Assembly: GCA_903772945.1 (NCBI GenBank) | Contig: CAICTM010000193.1 | Span: forward strand, 30,233-94,232 | From: Seminavis robusta | Taxonomy: Eukaryota; Bacillariophyta; Bacillariophyceae; Naviculales; Naviculaceae | Direction of reading: 5' to 3' | Length of the DNA stretch: 64,000 nucleotides | Part shown: positions 1 through 11,500 of the stretch, piece by piece | Layout: the number at the start of each line of letters is the position of its first letter | Numbering within the stretch: position 1 is the stretch's first letter | The notes under the pieces: model-generated | What the model saw: the letters and a program-made list of their open reading frames with translations, nothing else | What the model was told of the DNA's origin: nothing | The model's database searches: none | Position numbers and translations under genes: made by a program

Positions 1-267
1 GAAGCCGAAAACGTCAAGAATCTATGGGGTGTATCACTCAAAAAGAGAGAAAAGAATGTCAAGGGTGAAGAGCTTCTGTTTGTGGACTTGCGTACCGGTG
101 CACTAGGAGAGCTGGCCAGAAAGAAATTCATCGAGTTGGGAGCTCTGACACTGGGTACGAATGATGAAGGGCAAGAAACCGTGGAACAAGCCGTCACTGA
201 CTTTGAAGATAGAGACGATATCGTATCGGCGGTCCGTCAAGCACTCAAGATCAATCTGGATGCTTGA
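1..267 (+). CDS. 3' end of an unknown protein-coding gene (partial)
   Basis: The window opens inside a reading frame that runs from base 1 to a TGA at 265-267 (88 residues visible). The fragment is acidic and lysine-rich. It contains a hydrophobic-then-basic stretch (LLFVDLRTGALGELARKKF) and an acidic helix-like tail (EQAVTDFEDRDDIVSAVRQA). No domain is recognised. The true start lies upstream of the window, and the in-frame GTG at 82 should not be taken as the start. Coding character is supported only by the uninterrupted frame and the sensible amphipathic composition. Confidence 0.6.
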   Translation, partial: EAENVKNLWGVSLKKREKNVKGEELLFVDLRTGALGELARKKFIELGALTLGTNDEGQETVEQAVTDFEDRDDIVSAVRQALKINLDA

Positions 268-2645
268 TGTGGATCTTCTTGCAAGAAGTAGCTAGCTATC
301 GCATCAACTAGCTAGTTTTTCTTTTTTTTGCTGGTTGAACGGTTGAACTTGCCAATGACGAACAGCCCAAGAGCTATTAGATCTATCTGGTGCTTACCGG
401 CTGCGGAGATCATGTACTAGTCTACAAGCGCTTACAGTGTCAGAGCCAGAGCCAGCTATGATGCAAAAGTTGAACCAAAGCAACTACCAGGTAGATCTGC
501 TTGGATCTTGTCCAAGCAAAAGTGGGAATCGAATTGCAATCCAAATAAATGTTGTCGTAGCTACAGTGGGAATCGAATTACTCTAGCTACCGGTAGCTAG
601 CCAGTGTATCACAAGAGCAAAACAGCCCAGCTGCCTGTAGAAGCGTTCTTTCTTCGATTGATTTTCCATGTTGAAGGGAACGCTGCTGATCGGGAAGAAG
701 CGAGCATTGCAACATTGCAACATTGCAAGCAGACAAGGAAGGCAGAAGAAGTTTGAAGAACGACAGGGAAAACCCACCTTCAGCCAAGCAACGAAAGCTG
801 TCCAACTTCAGTACCTAACAGCTAGCTAGCCAGTAGTCAATTGCTTGCAAGACCCAGAGCTGGATTAGAATGCTGAAGAACTAATTGGTTCAAGTTTTGG
901 CTTTGCGGAGATTCTTTCTGGCTGTTTCCCGAGTGTTCCCTTGGGCTGTGGGCTGCGAAGGAGGCTTCTGAGGGCCGGTTCCTCCACAACAGCTCCAGCT
1001 ACCGTACTTGGTGATGGTCAGGGTGGTACCGGTAGCTAGCTGAGACCCACCAGTTTTGCAACAGCCTTGTCAACTAGCTACTAGCCACTAACCCCCAGGT
1101 CGATCAACAGCAACTACAAGACCTACCGGTACAGCCTACCGGTACCTGGCACAGGATGCCACAGCATACAGCATGGCAAAGTGGAAGCCATGGTGGTGGC
1201 AAAACCAACATCAAGCGTACCCAACCAAGATATTATCATCTTGCTATCATCTTCTACTTTGTGGCGGCAAGTGGCCATTGCGTTGCTCCGAAAGGTTCCC
1301 CTTCGCAAGAAACTTTCACAAATTGGGTGGTGACCAATCTAATACAGAGAACGGAAGCAAGCTACCGGTACCGGTACACCGGTACGTCAAGCAAGGGAAC
1401 GATGATTAGTTGCAATTTGGGAAGTTAATGTTTTAGGGGCACTCCTTGTCCCCTCTTACCTCACATGGCCTGTGGGTTGCCGAGTTGCGGCTCATACGAA
1501 CCTGAAGAGAGGGAAGTTTGACAATTATATTGATAACTCGCAACGTGCTGGCTGTGGCTGTGGCTATGGTACCAGTACTACCGGTACTCAGTCAGTACAT
1601 GAACTCTGGAGTCTGGAGCTTTGGAGTATCTAGCATCTACGACGTAGCTAGCTAGTAGTAGTGCTTGAGAGCTATCAAGCCAATGTAGAGTCTACTCTAC
1701 TGATCAGAATAAGACCTTTCGAAAGTCAATAAATCTATTCGTAGCGCTAGCTAGCTAGCGTACGGACTCGAATACTCTAGTACTAGATAGGCACCAGTTT
1801 TAGCTAGCTATAGTAGCTACCAGCTACCGGTACTCTGAGTAGTACTGTTGAAGTCTTGACCGTAGTACAGTCGTACCGTTGTCGCAGTCTCGCAACTCGC
1901 AATCCGATTCTCTTGCGGTTTGTATGTACATGTACATGTGTGTATGTACGCATACCTGGTACCTTGGATGGAGCATGGAGCTTGGTGTACCGGCCGATAA
2001 GCCGAAGTTCATGTAGACCGGTGGCAGCAGGCCCAGAGGCCCAGCAGCCACTGGTCGATCGATTATTGAAGTGAAGATGCTTGTGGTGTCGTGTGCTCTT
2101 TTTCCAACCCCAACAGTGCCTTTGGATTTAATGGAGGCATCCAATGATCGTAAAAATTGGGTCCGCGCTTCCTCCCGTGCTTTGACACTTGAACACTTCA
2201 ACTGGCATGATGACCTTGATAGTTGTTTGGCATGATTGGTGTGTCTAAAACCTTTGCACAGTGAACTAGCTCAAAGAGACTCTGAGAGTTATGTGCCAGT
2301 GCTATAGTCATGGAGATGCTTCCCTTGGCTTCCTTCATCAAAGCTTCATGTTTCATGTGGCATGTGATTTACTGTAGGAAGTTTAGTGCTTTCCAGTACT
2401 GTTTACACTGGTACTAATCACCATAAAGCTAAACCTGCACCTGCAATATGCAATCTTTAACAACAGTCATTGGTGCTAATTCCCACATGTTGATATCAAA
2501 TATCATCAATGGCCGTTTCGAAGGAAGGCTCTTGCAGGGCAACTTGGCCACCTTGTCTCCTTCCATGTTCCAGGTTGTCTTCATAATCTGTTTCCTTTCT
2601 CAAGTAGAAGCACACAATATTCCAAAACACAACCAAATTCGCACC
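268..2645. other. intergenic, rich in CTAG and ACCGGT palindromes
   Basis: No credible gene is seen. Several short open frames on both strands consist of translated simple repeats. The stretch contains many CTAGCTAG runs (for example around 1636-1655 and 1745-1760) and TACCGGTA palindromes at 1027-1034, 1124-1131, 1137-1144 and a compound run at 1363-1385. The last 200 bases are open in frame with the next gene but lack protein-like features. Confidence 0.6.
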
Positions 2646-3323
2646 ATGAGCACTACTATCTTCCAAAATCGCCGCCCCCAGCGCCGCAGTTCCCAGTCCA
2701 GTTGCGGAAGCATCAGGAGCACTCGCCGTCCTTCCTTGATGAGGCGCAGCAAGAGCAATGATGATGAAGGCGGCAGCATGCGCCACTTGGTCGATTACTC
2801 CAAGAAACGTGCTACCCATGATGCCAAGAACCGTTCTTCTTGTCGTGGACCCGCCATTAGCCGTCAAATGTATGAGGGCAACAGTCCCAACAAGAACAAG
2901 AATATCAGCGCACGGGATCTTGACTGGGGTATGCTTTCTCAAACCATGGACCTGTCCAACGAATCCATTGATTCTCCGGTGCGTCGCGGCAGCATGGACA
3001 ACAGCAGCCAGGATGAAATGGAGCTTCTTCAACAGAGGCCTCAAATGTCGAGACGCTCCCTGAACTGCAGTGCTAGATTGCGAGTCAATTTGGCAAGAAG
3101 CGCTTCCTGCCGTCCACCTCTTCTGGAAGACAGCAGCAACAACAACAACAATAGCATCACGGAGAGCATCCCCGCTCCCACTGCAGCAGATGACAATGAC
3201 TTTTGGGGAGAAGAGAACAGCTCCGAGGAGGAAATCCGTCCTTCGTTCGGAAGGAGCCAATCTGTAGGAACTTCTCTCTTCATTCGACGATCACCTGTTT
3301 CGTTCAATGCCAAGTTTGCATAG
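2646..3323 (+). CDS. Ser/Arg/Asn-rich disordered protein
   Basis: Unrecognised protein of 225 residues from the ATG at 2646, which has a good context (CACCATGAG). The frame is open further upstream to 2448, but that extension is not protein-like, so the internal ATG is preferred. The protein is basic and serine-rich in its first half (RRPQRRSSQSS, RRPSLMRRSKS). It has a short conserved-looking core (ARDLDWGMLSQTMDL), an Asn run (NNNNN) and an acidic patch (ENSSEEEI) before a basic tail. No membrane segment or catalytic motif is visible. Several RRxS sites would suit basophilic kinases, an inference only. It is probably a lineage-specific, intrinsically disordered regulator or structural protein. 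Confidence 0.6.
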   Translation: MSTTIFQNRRPQRRSSQSSCGSIRSTRRPSLMRRSKSNDDEGGSMRHLVDYSKKRATHDAKNRSSCRGPAISRQMYEGNSPNKNKNISARDLDWGMLSQTMDLSNESIDSPVRRGSMDNSSQDEMELLQQRPQMSRRSLNCSARLRVNLARSASCRPPLLEDSSNNNNNSITESIPAPTAADDNDFWGEENSSEEEIRPSFGRSQSVGTSLFIRRSPVSFNAKFA

Positions 3324-4568
3324 TACGACAACAGAAAGGAACGGCAGTACAGCATGGTACTATGCAGGTAATCAAGGGGGTGCACAATGTATATCTGATA
3401 ACTACAGTTTATTTTTTAAAAATGAAGTCTAAAAACACACGTACCAGAAGAAGCATCTTCATTTAGCTTTTAAGAAGGCGTCCCTGTCTGATAGCAAGTC
3501 AAGTTATCTATAGTTTTTTAAAAAGTTGGCGGGCCAGATTCCAGGTAATTGCGTTCCTTACGATCTTCCATGGCTTTCATTGCCCGTGTTCAGAGTGAGC
3601 CGAAGCATTGGGAACCTCTTGGCTTTTAGCATGATGCTCGCAGCAATTACATTCAGTATCCTTTGCAAGGCTTCTTCAACGTTCTTGTCTGCATGTGGCC
3701 TTGTTTGGTGAAGCATCAAACGTGTGCACCCGGAAACACTATTATCGGGGCTACAAGCACGCACAGCAATCAGTCGTACCATCCATTTGTTCTACCAAAA
3801 GACATCTGCCGAAGAAATTATAGCCATGGTTCTAAGCTATGCTTCATGCTGTAGATGCAGAACCAGGCGCTCAAGAATCAAGGGGCTCATCCAAGCAAGA
3901 TTGCATCGGAGATAAGTTTAAGTGAGAGGCCGCCCCTCAAGGCACTCTGACACAGTTTCATGATTCCTGGACGGACACAGAACTGGAGACAAGTAAGTAT
4001 GTGAGGGCCACATCAAAGTACGTCCGATGTGTGTAGCGATGGACATGGAGGCGGCTGTCACAGAGGTGCCGGTACACAGGGGTGATGGAGGTGAGACCAG
4101 GGAGAACTGCGACTTTGCCCTTTTAGTGTAGTGGGGTGCCCTTTCACGGTCCACTCTTGCATCCTCCCAATGGATCGTTCTTGCTCACAAAGTGCAAAGA
4201 TGGAGGCATGAGGTGCTCTGCCACCGGTATCTGGAGGATATACAGTTGTACCGGTACCAGGTACCGATCTATTCGATGGCGATATGGCGATGTTTACAGA
4301 GGAGTGCTATTATACGTGGCTTGGCTACCAAATTCTGTCTTCCCCTAAACCGGAAATTGCTCTCACAAACAAACAAAAAAAGATAGCGAAGTTGCTTTTC
4401 CACGACAACTCCCACGGCTATTCGCGCTTTGCTACGGAGAAAAAACTAACTTGGACCCTGCTCTCAGGGTACGCAACCCAAAAAGCACACGGTAAACTTT
4501 CGATTTCGGGTGCCTTGAGAGCTACCGGTAGTGTTTCTTCCACAAACACAAAAACAGATACTTTAACA
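3324..4568. other. intergenic
   Basis: There is no convincing gene. Short overlapping frames on both strands around 3526-3915 have no recognisable features. The end of the stretch, just before the ATG at 4569, is A-rich and may contain the promoter and 5' UTR of the small secreted protein. Confidence 0.5.
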
Positions 4569-4892
4569 ATGACTCCTCGACAGCTTCTCCTTGTTTTGCT
4601 CATGGCCATGGCCTCTTCGACTTTGGCAGGTGGAGCGACGCGCAATCTCGACAACTCGGAACTACTGGATGGCGGCACCGATTGCTGTCCCTGTGAGGCG
4701 GGTACGCATGGATTCTCAGAGGGTACCGAGCTCTGTCGAGTTGTGGATTACGACATGCCGGATTTCCCCAACTGTATGCCGGCAGACCTCACCGATGACT
4801 ACGATGACACATTTGATGAACATTGGGATCCCAACGAACCCGACGCTAGCCTCGGCTGGAAGGACAGCTCTTGTCATGACGACAGCCAGTAA
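4569..4892 (+). CDS. small secreted acidic cysteine-containing protein
   Basis: Unrecognised protein of 107 residues. The ATG at 4569 is chosen because the next residues form a textbook signal peptide (MTPRQLLLVLLMAMASSTLA, then GG); the frame stays open upstream but that part is not protein-like. The mature part, about 87 residues, is strongly acidic (DDYDDTFDEHWDPNEPDAS). It has six cysteines, including a CCPC cluster, enough for three disulfides. There is no transmembrane segment or ER-retention signal, so export or cell-wall/vesicle location is likely (inference). It could be a lineage-specific secreted peptide or wall protein. No family is recognised. Confidence 0.6.
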   Translation: MTPRQLLLVLLMAMASSTLAGGATRNLDNSELLDGGTDCCPCEAGTHGFSEGTELCRVVDYDMPDFPNCMPADLTDDYDDTFDEHWDPNEPDASLGWKDSSCHDDSQ

Positions 4893-5399
4893 AACGATCA
4901 CACCAAGCAAGCAGTGCAATGGTTGAATGATTGAACCGTGGATGCACGGCTGCCCAGGCATTCCGTACGATGACGTATACTAAGGAGGAAAAAGGAGGAA
5001 TGGATAGTATGAGGCAGTGGTTCTATGGCTAACTTAGGCCTTAAACTTCCTGGACAGAGTAAAATGATAAGTGGCCGCTTGTCAATGATAGTGGGGACTG
5101 TCACTCTTGACAGTCGTTTGTATAGTACTTCTAGTCATTTCCAACCTTTATGGTGTTGCACGTGACCAAGGCAAGACTGCTTCGCAGAATGGCGCATTGT
5201 TGGTCGGAGAATACAAAAGTCGCTTGGATAAGAACCACACGAATGGCTCTCGGAGAGCTTTGTGAAGACAGCTGGTGTGGTCTGGGCTGGTGGAACTGGC
5301 CATGTGAGACCTTCTCATTTTCTAGAAAAGCTTTGGCAGATTGGTGTGCGTTTCGCTGCTTGCATTTGTTCGAATTGTCCGGGTGGCTCCATCAATTCA
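4893..5399. other. intergenic (convergent 3' ends)
   Basis: Lies between the stop of the secreted protein (+) and the inferred stop of the DUF4336-like gene (-), so it should hold the two 3' UTRs. The short frames seen here have no recognisable features. Confidence 0.5.
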
Positions 5400-6919
5400 T
5401 CAATTCACCAACCCACAATCACCGTTTCGCCCTCGCAGGGCTCCGAATTTGGATGGATACACGGAAAAGCTCAAGAATCCTTCCTCTGCCTTTCGCAAGA
5501 ATGCCACATCCTCGTCGCAGTATCGAACCTCGTTTCCTCCTGATGGATCTCGTTGCAGAAAGTCATAGGTGTCACGAAACTGGCTTGGGCCAACCGCCAA
5601 TGGAGCATCCAAATGAGCCGGAATGACGCGAACAAAGTCCCACTGCCCTACTTTATTGACCCAGGTTGTGACTGCAGCGGGATCTCGGGAAAGAATGATC
5701 TGAACAATGGTATAAATTGTAGGTTTTCCATTGTCGCTGTAGGTTTCAAAGTCCAAGGCTTCGAAAGTATCCCCCTTCCAATCAACAGGTTTCCAACCAC
5801 CCCAACCAAACGGGTACGCGGGAGTTGGAGTGCTTGCACAATCGGACGTAACCCCAAGTCAGCGACTCCGGATCCGGGAAAGAAAAAGTTGAACAAGAGC
5901 ACGATTCGTCTCCAACCTTTGCGACGATTCTCGGGTGTGTCTGGAACAATTTCGTCCTTTTCTTCGCGGGCATGAAACAAGAGCGCTCGTGTGTACTCTG
6001 GTTCCTGTGTGAGGATTGATGGTGGTTCTGCAGTCGTTGCAAAGAGGGCGTCACAAATCATCAAGGATTTGGATGGTTTGTGTAGCAAAGCAACATCTTG
6101 ATACTGGGAAGCCGGCCCTGGCTTGACACTGATAACCTCCCAAGAAAAGTCTGGTCCCAAAGGATTATTGTTGCCCTCCTCACTGCTGACTGGCAATGGT
6201 TGGGTCCATGACGGAAACCCCAAAAATTGCCCTGGAAGGCTGATTGGAAAACTGTACTGACGATCCGTGACATAAAAGAGGGCATTCGGGAATTGTCGTG
6301 CAAAGGGTCCCGCATTGACCTTGTGTTCCACAGCGACGGTTGGCAAAATGATGGCTTTGACTGGCCCATGAACGTCAATCAATTCTTGCAGCAAGTTCAA
6401 GCATTCTTTGGTAGGAGCCGCTGGAGCATAGACAACCAATCCTTTTAGGCCTTTGGATGCTGTCACTGTCATTCGAATAGGCACAAACACATAATAGATG
6501 CCAATAACCTGATCAAATGTCCACACGGCTCCTGGCACAACTTCCTGGCGAATCGTCCTTCGCCGAGAGTACGGTGCCACTGGCAGTGCTGGCCAAAGTG
6601 GCCATTGGCTATCCTCTGTGATCTCTCCATGAGCAACGGGTGCGTTTGTGAACAGAGTTGCAGCAGCCATGGCAGCCGCTTTTCCCAAGTAGGACCTGCG
6701 ACCAGTGCTTGCTTCGGTATCATTGCAACTCTTGTACAGATCTCTACTACTCCCAGTAGTGCGCTTGATGTTGCATTTGTTTCTGGTGGTGGCCGATGAA
6801 CTGCCAACCGCACGGTTATTAGGAGGGAATTGCAGCAGGTGGAATGCATCAGCCTTCCCCAGAACAATAAATCCAAGGAGTGGGAACGCGACAATGGAAA
6901 CCCATCTTGAACAAGCCAT
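5400..6919 (-). CDS. DUF4336-type (MBL-like) protein, thylakoid-targeted, with apparent frameshift
   Basis: The first frame runs from the ATG at 6919 to a stop at 5648. From about 5835 downward, a second frame carries the sensible continuation (TPAYPFGWGGWKPVDW ... VRVIPAHLDAPL) to a stop at 5400. One missing base near 5820-5835 would join them into a protein of about 500 residues. The N-terminus reads as three targeting signals. First is a signal peptide with Phe after the cut (GKADA-F), then a Ser/Thr/Arg-rich transit segment. Last comes RRSYLGKAAAMAAATLF ending AHG, a twin-arginine-like lumen signal. The core resembles DUF4336 proteins of cyanobacteria and plastids, a metallo-beta-lactamase-fold group, with HxxNAGPFARQFPNA and RRKGWRRIVL. 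No activity is assigned. No plausible intron spans the frame change, so sequence error or a null allele is more likely. Confidence 0.7.
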
Positions 6920-7563
6920 GATGACGCCCTCACATCCAAATCTTCAGGCGCCGTGTCTGCTCTAATACCTATGCATACGGTACCTGTCGTTCATTCTGAA
7001 CTTTCGGGAACAGGAGAAATGGTTGAGTGTTCCACAAAGGACGACGAGTGGATGGAGTTGAGGTGTCCAAGATAGATTTTTCAAAAATCTGGAAGATCCG
7101 AAAAGATCCAACCGTAAACATTTAAAACAGCAGAGCTGAGATCCAAGCTTTATATTTTGCCAGGGTGGTTGGGTAAACAGACTTCATCGTCTGTTACATG
7201 TAGCTGGAGCTCAACATTAAACCAGCAGAGCTGAAATGGGGATTTTAGGGTGGTTGGGTAAAATAGCATTCAACGGTTTTCCAACGTGGTAGTAATAATG
7301 TTTTTAACACTTTTATCCTACTGTTTTGAAATCCATTGATAAAAATCAAAAATATGATGAAAGAAACTAGAAACAATACTTGCAAACATGGTTAATTTAA
7401 AAAATGAAACTTTTTATTCCATGTTTAGAAAAATCAAAATCCGTGAATAACCGCCAAGACTCCGCCAAGTCGGTTGGTGGTTTCACCACAAACACAGCGA
7501 AAGAAGATCGATCACTAAAGAGGCAACCGCAAAAACAAACACATCAAGCCAGCTACAAGCAAG
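6920..7563. other. divergent promoter region with an imperfect direct repeat
   Basis: Lies between the DUF4336-like gene (-) and the membrane-protein gene (+). It contains two related stretches: A/CAGCAGAGCTGA followed by GGGTGGTTGGGTAAA at 7116-7177, and again at 7212-7262. The frame of the next gene is not open across this region, and no other gene is seen. Confidence 0.5.
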
Positions 7564-8172
7564 ATGTTCGGAAAGACCAACAACCGCAGCAACGATCACC
7601 CCGCCGTGGCCTACAGCAATGTTCGTCTTGTGGAAGATCGTTCGGTGGATCTCTACATCCACAACTCTCGAGGCAAGGGCATCTGGAAGACCCAAGCATG
7701 GTTGGAAGAGGGACGACCCCGAGAGTTGGCATCTTTGAACATTGCCACTTGGAGTTTGCTAACAACGAGCATCAAGGACTACCAACTGGGATTGCGTCAA
7801 GCCAAAGCCAGGATCTATGTCCGCATGGTTCTTCCCATGTACTTTTTGTGGTTGATGTGTCTTATGGGTGCTACGTCCTACACCACCATCCAAGAGGCTG
7901 ACATGATCAACCTAATTACATCCTTTGGCCTAATTGCCATGATTTTCGTTTCCCTTATGGTGTCCTCGCATTTCCAGCAAGTCCATGTCGATGAAGTCTT
8001 TAATCCTGCTGTACAATCAGTCTTGCAGGAACTGGCGCCCAAACTCACCGAAGCAGGATGGGAAGTTACACTCATGACAGAGGCCGGTTCTTGGTGTCGT
8101 CGTCCAACAGTTTCCTTTCTCCGATTCACTCCTCTGCCTGATGAAGAAAAGGCTGCTGCAGAGAACCAGTAA
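7564..8172 (+). CDS. small membrane protein with two adjacent transmembrane helices
   Basis: Unrecognised protein of 202 residues from the ATG at 7564 (context CAAGATGTT). The N-terminal part is polar and soluble-looking (YSNVRLVEDRSVDLYIHNS). It is followed by two hydrophobic segments of about 20 residues: VLPMYFLWLMCLMGATSYTT near residues 88-108, and ITSFGLIAMIFVSLMVSS near 117-135. The C-terminal domain (FNPAVQSVLQELAPKLTEAG ... CRRPTVSFLRFTPL) looks folded and cytosolic, ending in an acidic tail. There is no signal peptide. A hairpin membrane insertion in the ER, Golgi or endosomes is the simplest topology. Function unknown. Confidence 0.7.
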   Translation: MFGKTNNRSNDHPAVAYSNVRLVEDRSVDLYIHNSRGKGIWKTQAWLEEGRPRELASLNIATWSLLTTSIKDYQLGLRQAKARIYVRMVLPMYFLWLMCLMGATSYTTIQEADMINLITSFGLIAMIFVSLMVSSHFQQVHVDEVFNPAVQSVLQELAPKLTEAGWEVTLMTEAGSWCRRPTVSFLRFTPLPDEEKAAAENQ

Positions 8173-8593
8173 ATGACAATTCCGTTGATTTTCACCGAGT
8201 GGATGTTCATCTTCAAAAATAAAAGATTGAATCAAAATTGGCGTGTCGGCCAAAAATATAATCTACACCATGGCAACTGAAGGAAGCAGCACGCCACATT
8301 CAATTCACTTCAGTTTATAATGTTTCATAATCAAAAAGGCAGTTTAATACTTTGGATATGGTGCAGCCGTGCCCATTCGTCATTTTTTGGCTTGCTGTAG
8401 TTATCATCGGCAAGGTGCATCCAGTTTCAGCACTTCCTTTCGTGCTCTCTGTTGGGGCAACGGATAGAGGGCCGAAAAAAACAGTAGCTAGTACATTATA
8501 ATATCTACAAGTGCCAGTAGGTCACTATTCGACTGCACACTCAACTGTGCCCATCACCAACTCAATTGCCAGGGATACAAACATAGACATCGT
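8173..8593. other. intergenic (convergent 3' ends)
   Basis: Short region between two convergent stops. It should hold both 3' UTRs. Nothing else is recognised. Confidence 0.5.
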
Positions 8594-11500
8594 TCACGTT
8601 AATGCATTTGTGGATTGTCGCGTAACTGACTTGCGGAGTTCAGAAAAATGCTGCTGCGATCGAGTGAGAGCCTCTCGAGACTCTTCAAACTCGACAGGGA
8701 TGCTTCTCTTTCGTGACTCGGCCCTTGTCTTGATCCTCTCCATCATTTTCCTCGCACGGAACATTGCCCAGTCCACCTTGTGGATTGTAGACAGTATCTC
8801 TTGACTCCGAACTCCTTTGGACTTCATCTCACCAAGTGGAGTCGTCATCAGCGCTTCGCCAACGCCCGCCTTTTGAGCCAGAGAAGCCATCTTCAACTTT
8901 TCCAAGAGAATCTTTGTTCGTGCTGCGGCATCTAGTTTGCCACTGCCTTCTCTAGTAGCTGTAGAGACGGTCTCTGCAACTTTTCTTGACGTGTCCTTGG
9001 TCAACAGCTCTTGCCGTCCTTCCACCATGGCAGCCAGTCGTTCGTGATATGCTTGAACAACTTTCAAAAGCATCTCACGATCGTTCGAACGAACGTGATA
9101 GATGGACTTTATTTCGGCTTGCTCACTCACGTCATCTTCCTGCACCTTTTCTTCTTCCACCAAATGCTTAGCGGGTTCCGCTGCCACTGGATCCTCCGTT
9201 CCTGCAGCTTTCGCTGGTACTGTTTTTGCTTTAGCTGGCGCTTCTTCTGATTCTCCCTTTACGGGCCCTGCTTCACCTTCTGCTGATTCTTCCTTTACGG
9301 GCCCTGTTTCACCTTTTGCTGATTCCTTTTCGGCTTCTTGTTCGGCTTCAACTGGCTCTTTTGTCGATGCAGCGGTTGAAGCTACCTCAGGTGTGGTTGC
9401 TTGTTTCAATGCCGCGGCTGCAGCTTCCGCTGCCACTAATGCTGCTATGGCTGCCGCCTCCTGCTCGGCAATGTTTCTTGCAACATCTTCACCTGCTTCG
9501 TCAAAAGGAATTTCGTGTTCATCCAACGTCAGAAACGTTTTGATAGTCGTGCCATCATCGTCTTGAGAGACTGTGTAAGCAATGCCATTCTTGAATTCGA
9601 CAACGTTTGGAACGCTCTTGTGGGAACGTGACTCCGACGTCTTTGTATCTTTGTCGTACTCATCATTTGCATTGAAGATACCCATCAGTTCGTCTCCTGC
9701 ATAAGCTTCAACGGGCCCATCGTCCTCATCAGCAGTGCCAACAGGTTCGTCTCCAGGGTAAGATTCAACGGGCCCATCACCTGATGTCGTAGCCGAACGA
9801 GGATCGGTCGGATCTTTCTCCGATATATGCGCAGAGCTCTTCCCACCGCTGCTCCCGCCCACTGCTGAGCCTACCGGTACGATCTCTGCGCCAAAATCGA
9901 ATGCAAGGGCGTTGTTTGACTCTGCAAAGGCAAAGAGTTCGGCTAAGAAGTCCTCTTCTGTGGGTTGCCCATCTTCTGCCGACTTTGCTGTACGGACGTC
10001 GTCAGTGACAACCGTACGGGGGTCTTCAGTCAGTGCGGCAGTCTCACCGTCCATTTCTGACATGCTAGCTTCACCGATCGGCATGAACTGTGTTTCTGAA
10101 ACTAGCTCCATTTTTGCTTCTCCTCCATCGCTTTGGCTATTCTGTACCACAATGGTTCCTCTGATGATGGACTTGCCCTTCTCGTTGATCGTTTCAAGTG
10201 ACTCAGTAGTGATAGCCGTTGACTTCGAGTCCGAGGAGCGCCACTTGTCGCCCTTCTTGTCTCTTTTCGACCTGCTGCTTGCGCTGCCTGTCCGCCCACT
10301 TTTCCCAGATTTGCTACCATCTGTGTCACCCCCTCGACGGCTCAGTTTTTCTGTCAATTCCCTAACGGAGCTACTACCCTTCGTGACCCTCGATCCGTCT
10401 TCATCTTGCTTCCCCCCTTTCAAGTCAAGGTCGACTAGGGAACTATTAAAGTTGAAGCTGTTTTCCAGGCTCTGTGCCGCCTCTTTGACCCTTGCCGACA
10501 TACGAACAGGTGATTTCTCAAGGCTCTTTACAGTGAGCTCCTCAGTCTTTGGTGACTTTTCAAAACTCTCTGCTGCTTGTCTTACCCTCGAGGAGCCCGA
10601 GTTTTCTGAACTTTTGAAAGTTTTGTTGGCCGAGGACGTTCCTGACCTGTGACTGTCCATTGACCGACTCTTGGAACTTGTGTGAGACTTTGTAGATTGG
10701 TGGTGTGATTTATCACTCCCCCGAGACTTGCTTGATACACTCTTGCCGCCGCCTCTCATGGAAGGCGGGTCTCCGAAACGGGCAGGCTTGGCCTCTTTGA
10801 AGCTGAACCTTTCGCCCATTGATGCCACTCTACCTTTTGTGGCACCACCGTCTTTGCCAGTGCTAGGTGCATCAGGTTTTGCAGGTTGATTTGCCTCTAC
10901 TTTGTTCTTCGAAGAAGGCGATCCTTCTACTTTCTGCTTGACCTTGCTTTCATTGGTTTTCGAGGAACTTGACTTGTCGCTCCCTTTCGACCCACTGCCC
11001 GATCCTCTGGAAGATCTTGAATGTCCACTTCCACTTTTACTAGACCCAGAAGCTGATCGGGATCCACTCCGATCTGATTTCTTGGATGAACGCGAGCTTG
11101 AGCCACTGGACTTTTTGGAGGATCGAGATGAGCGTGAGCCCCTTGAGCCTTCACTTTTATCTAGGGATCCTTTGTCTGAACCACGAGAGGAATGACTGGA
11201 GGCTGATCGGGATCCACTCTTGTCTGATTTCTTGGATGAACCTGAGCCTGAGCCTGATTTCTTGGATGAACCAGAGCTTGAGCCACGGGACTTGTCATCC
11301 GACTGGTTGCTACCACCGGACTCTTGGGAGGATTTGGAATGTCGGCTCCCAGATCTACTTGCTCCAGAGGAACGGGATCCTTTGGAATGGTCACTGCCAT
11401 CAAGAGATTGCTTGTCTGATCCATGTGATGAAGGGCTACGGGAGCGAGACCGAGAGCCTCTTGAACCTGAACCTACACTGCCACTTCTTTGTGATTTGTT

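Noticed and set aside
7404-7901. 165-codon plus-strand frame overlapping the small membrane-protein gene
   Set aside because: It lies in another frame of the better-supported gene at 7564 and has no hydrophobic or domain features.
9912-10652. 246-codon plus-strand frame inside the Ser-rich gene
   Set aside because: Antisense shadow of a Ser/Glu-rich coding region, which is naturally poor in stops on the other strand.
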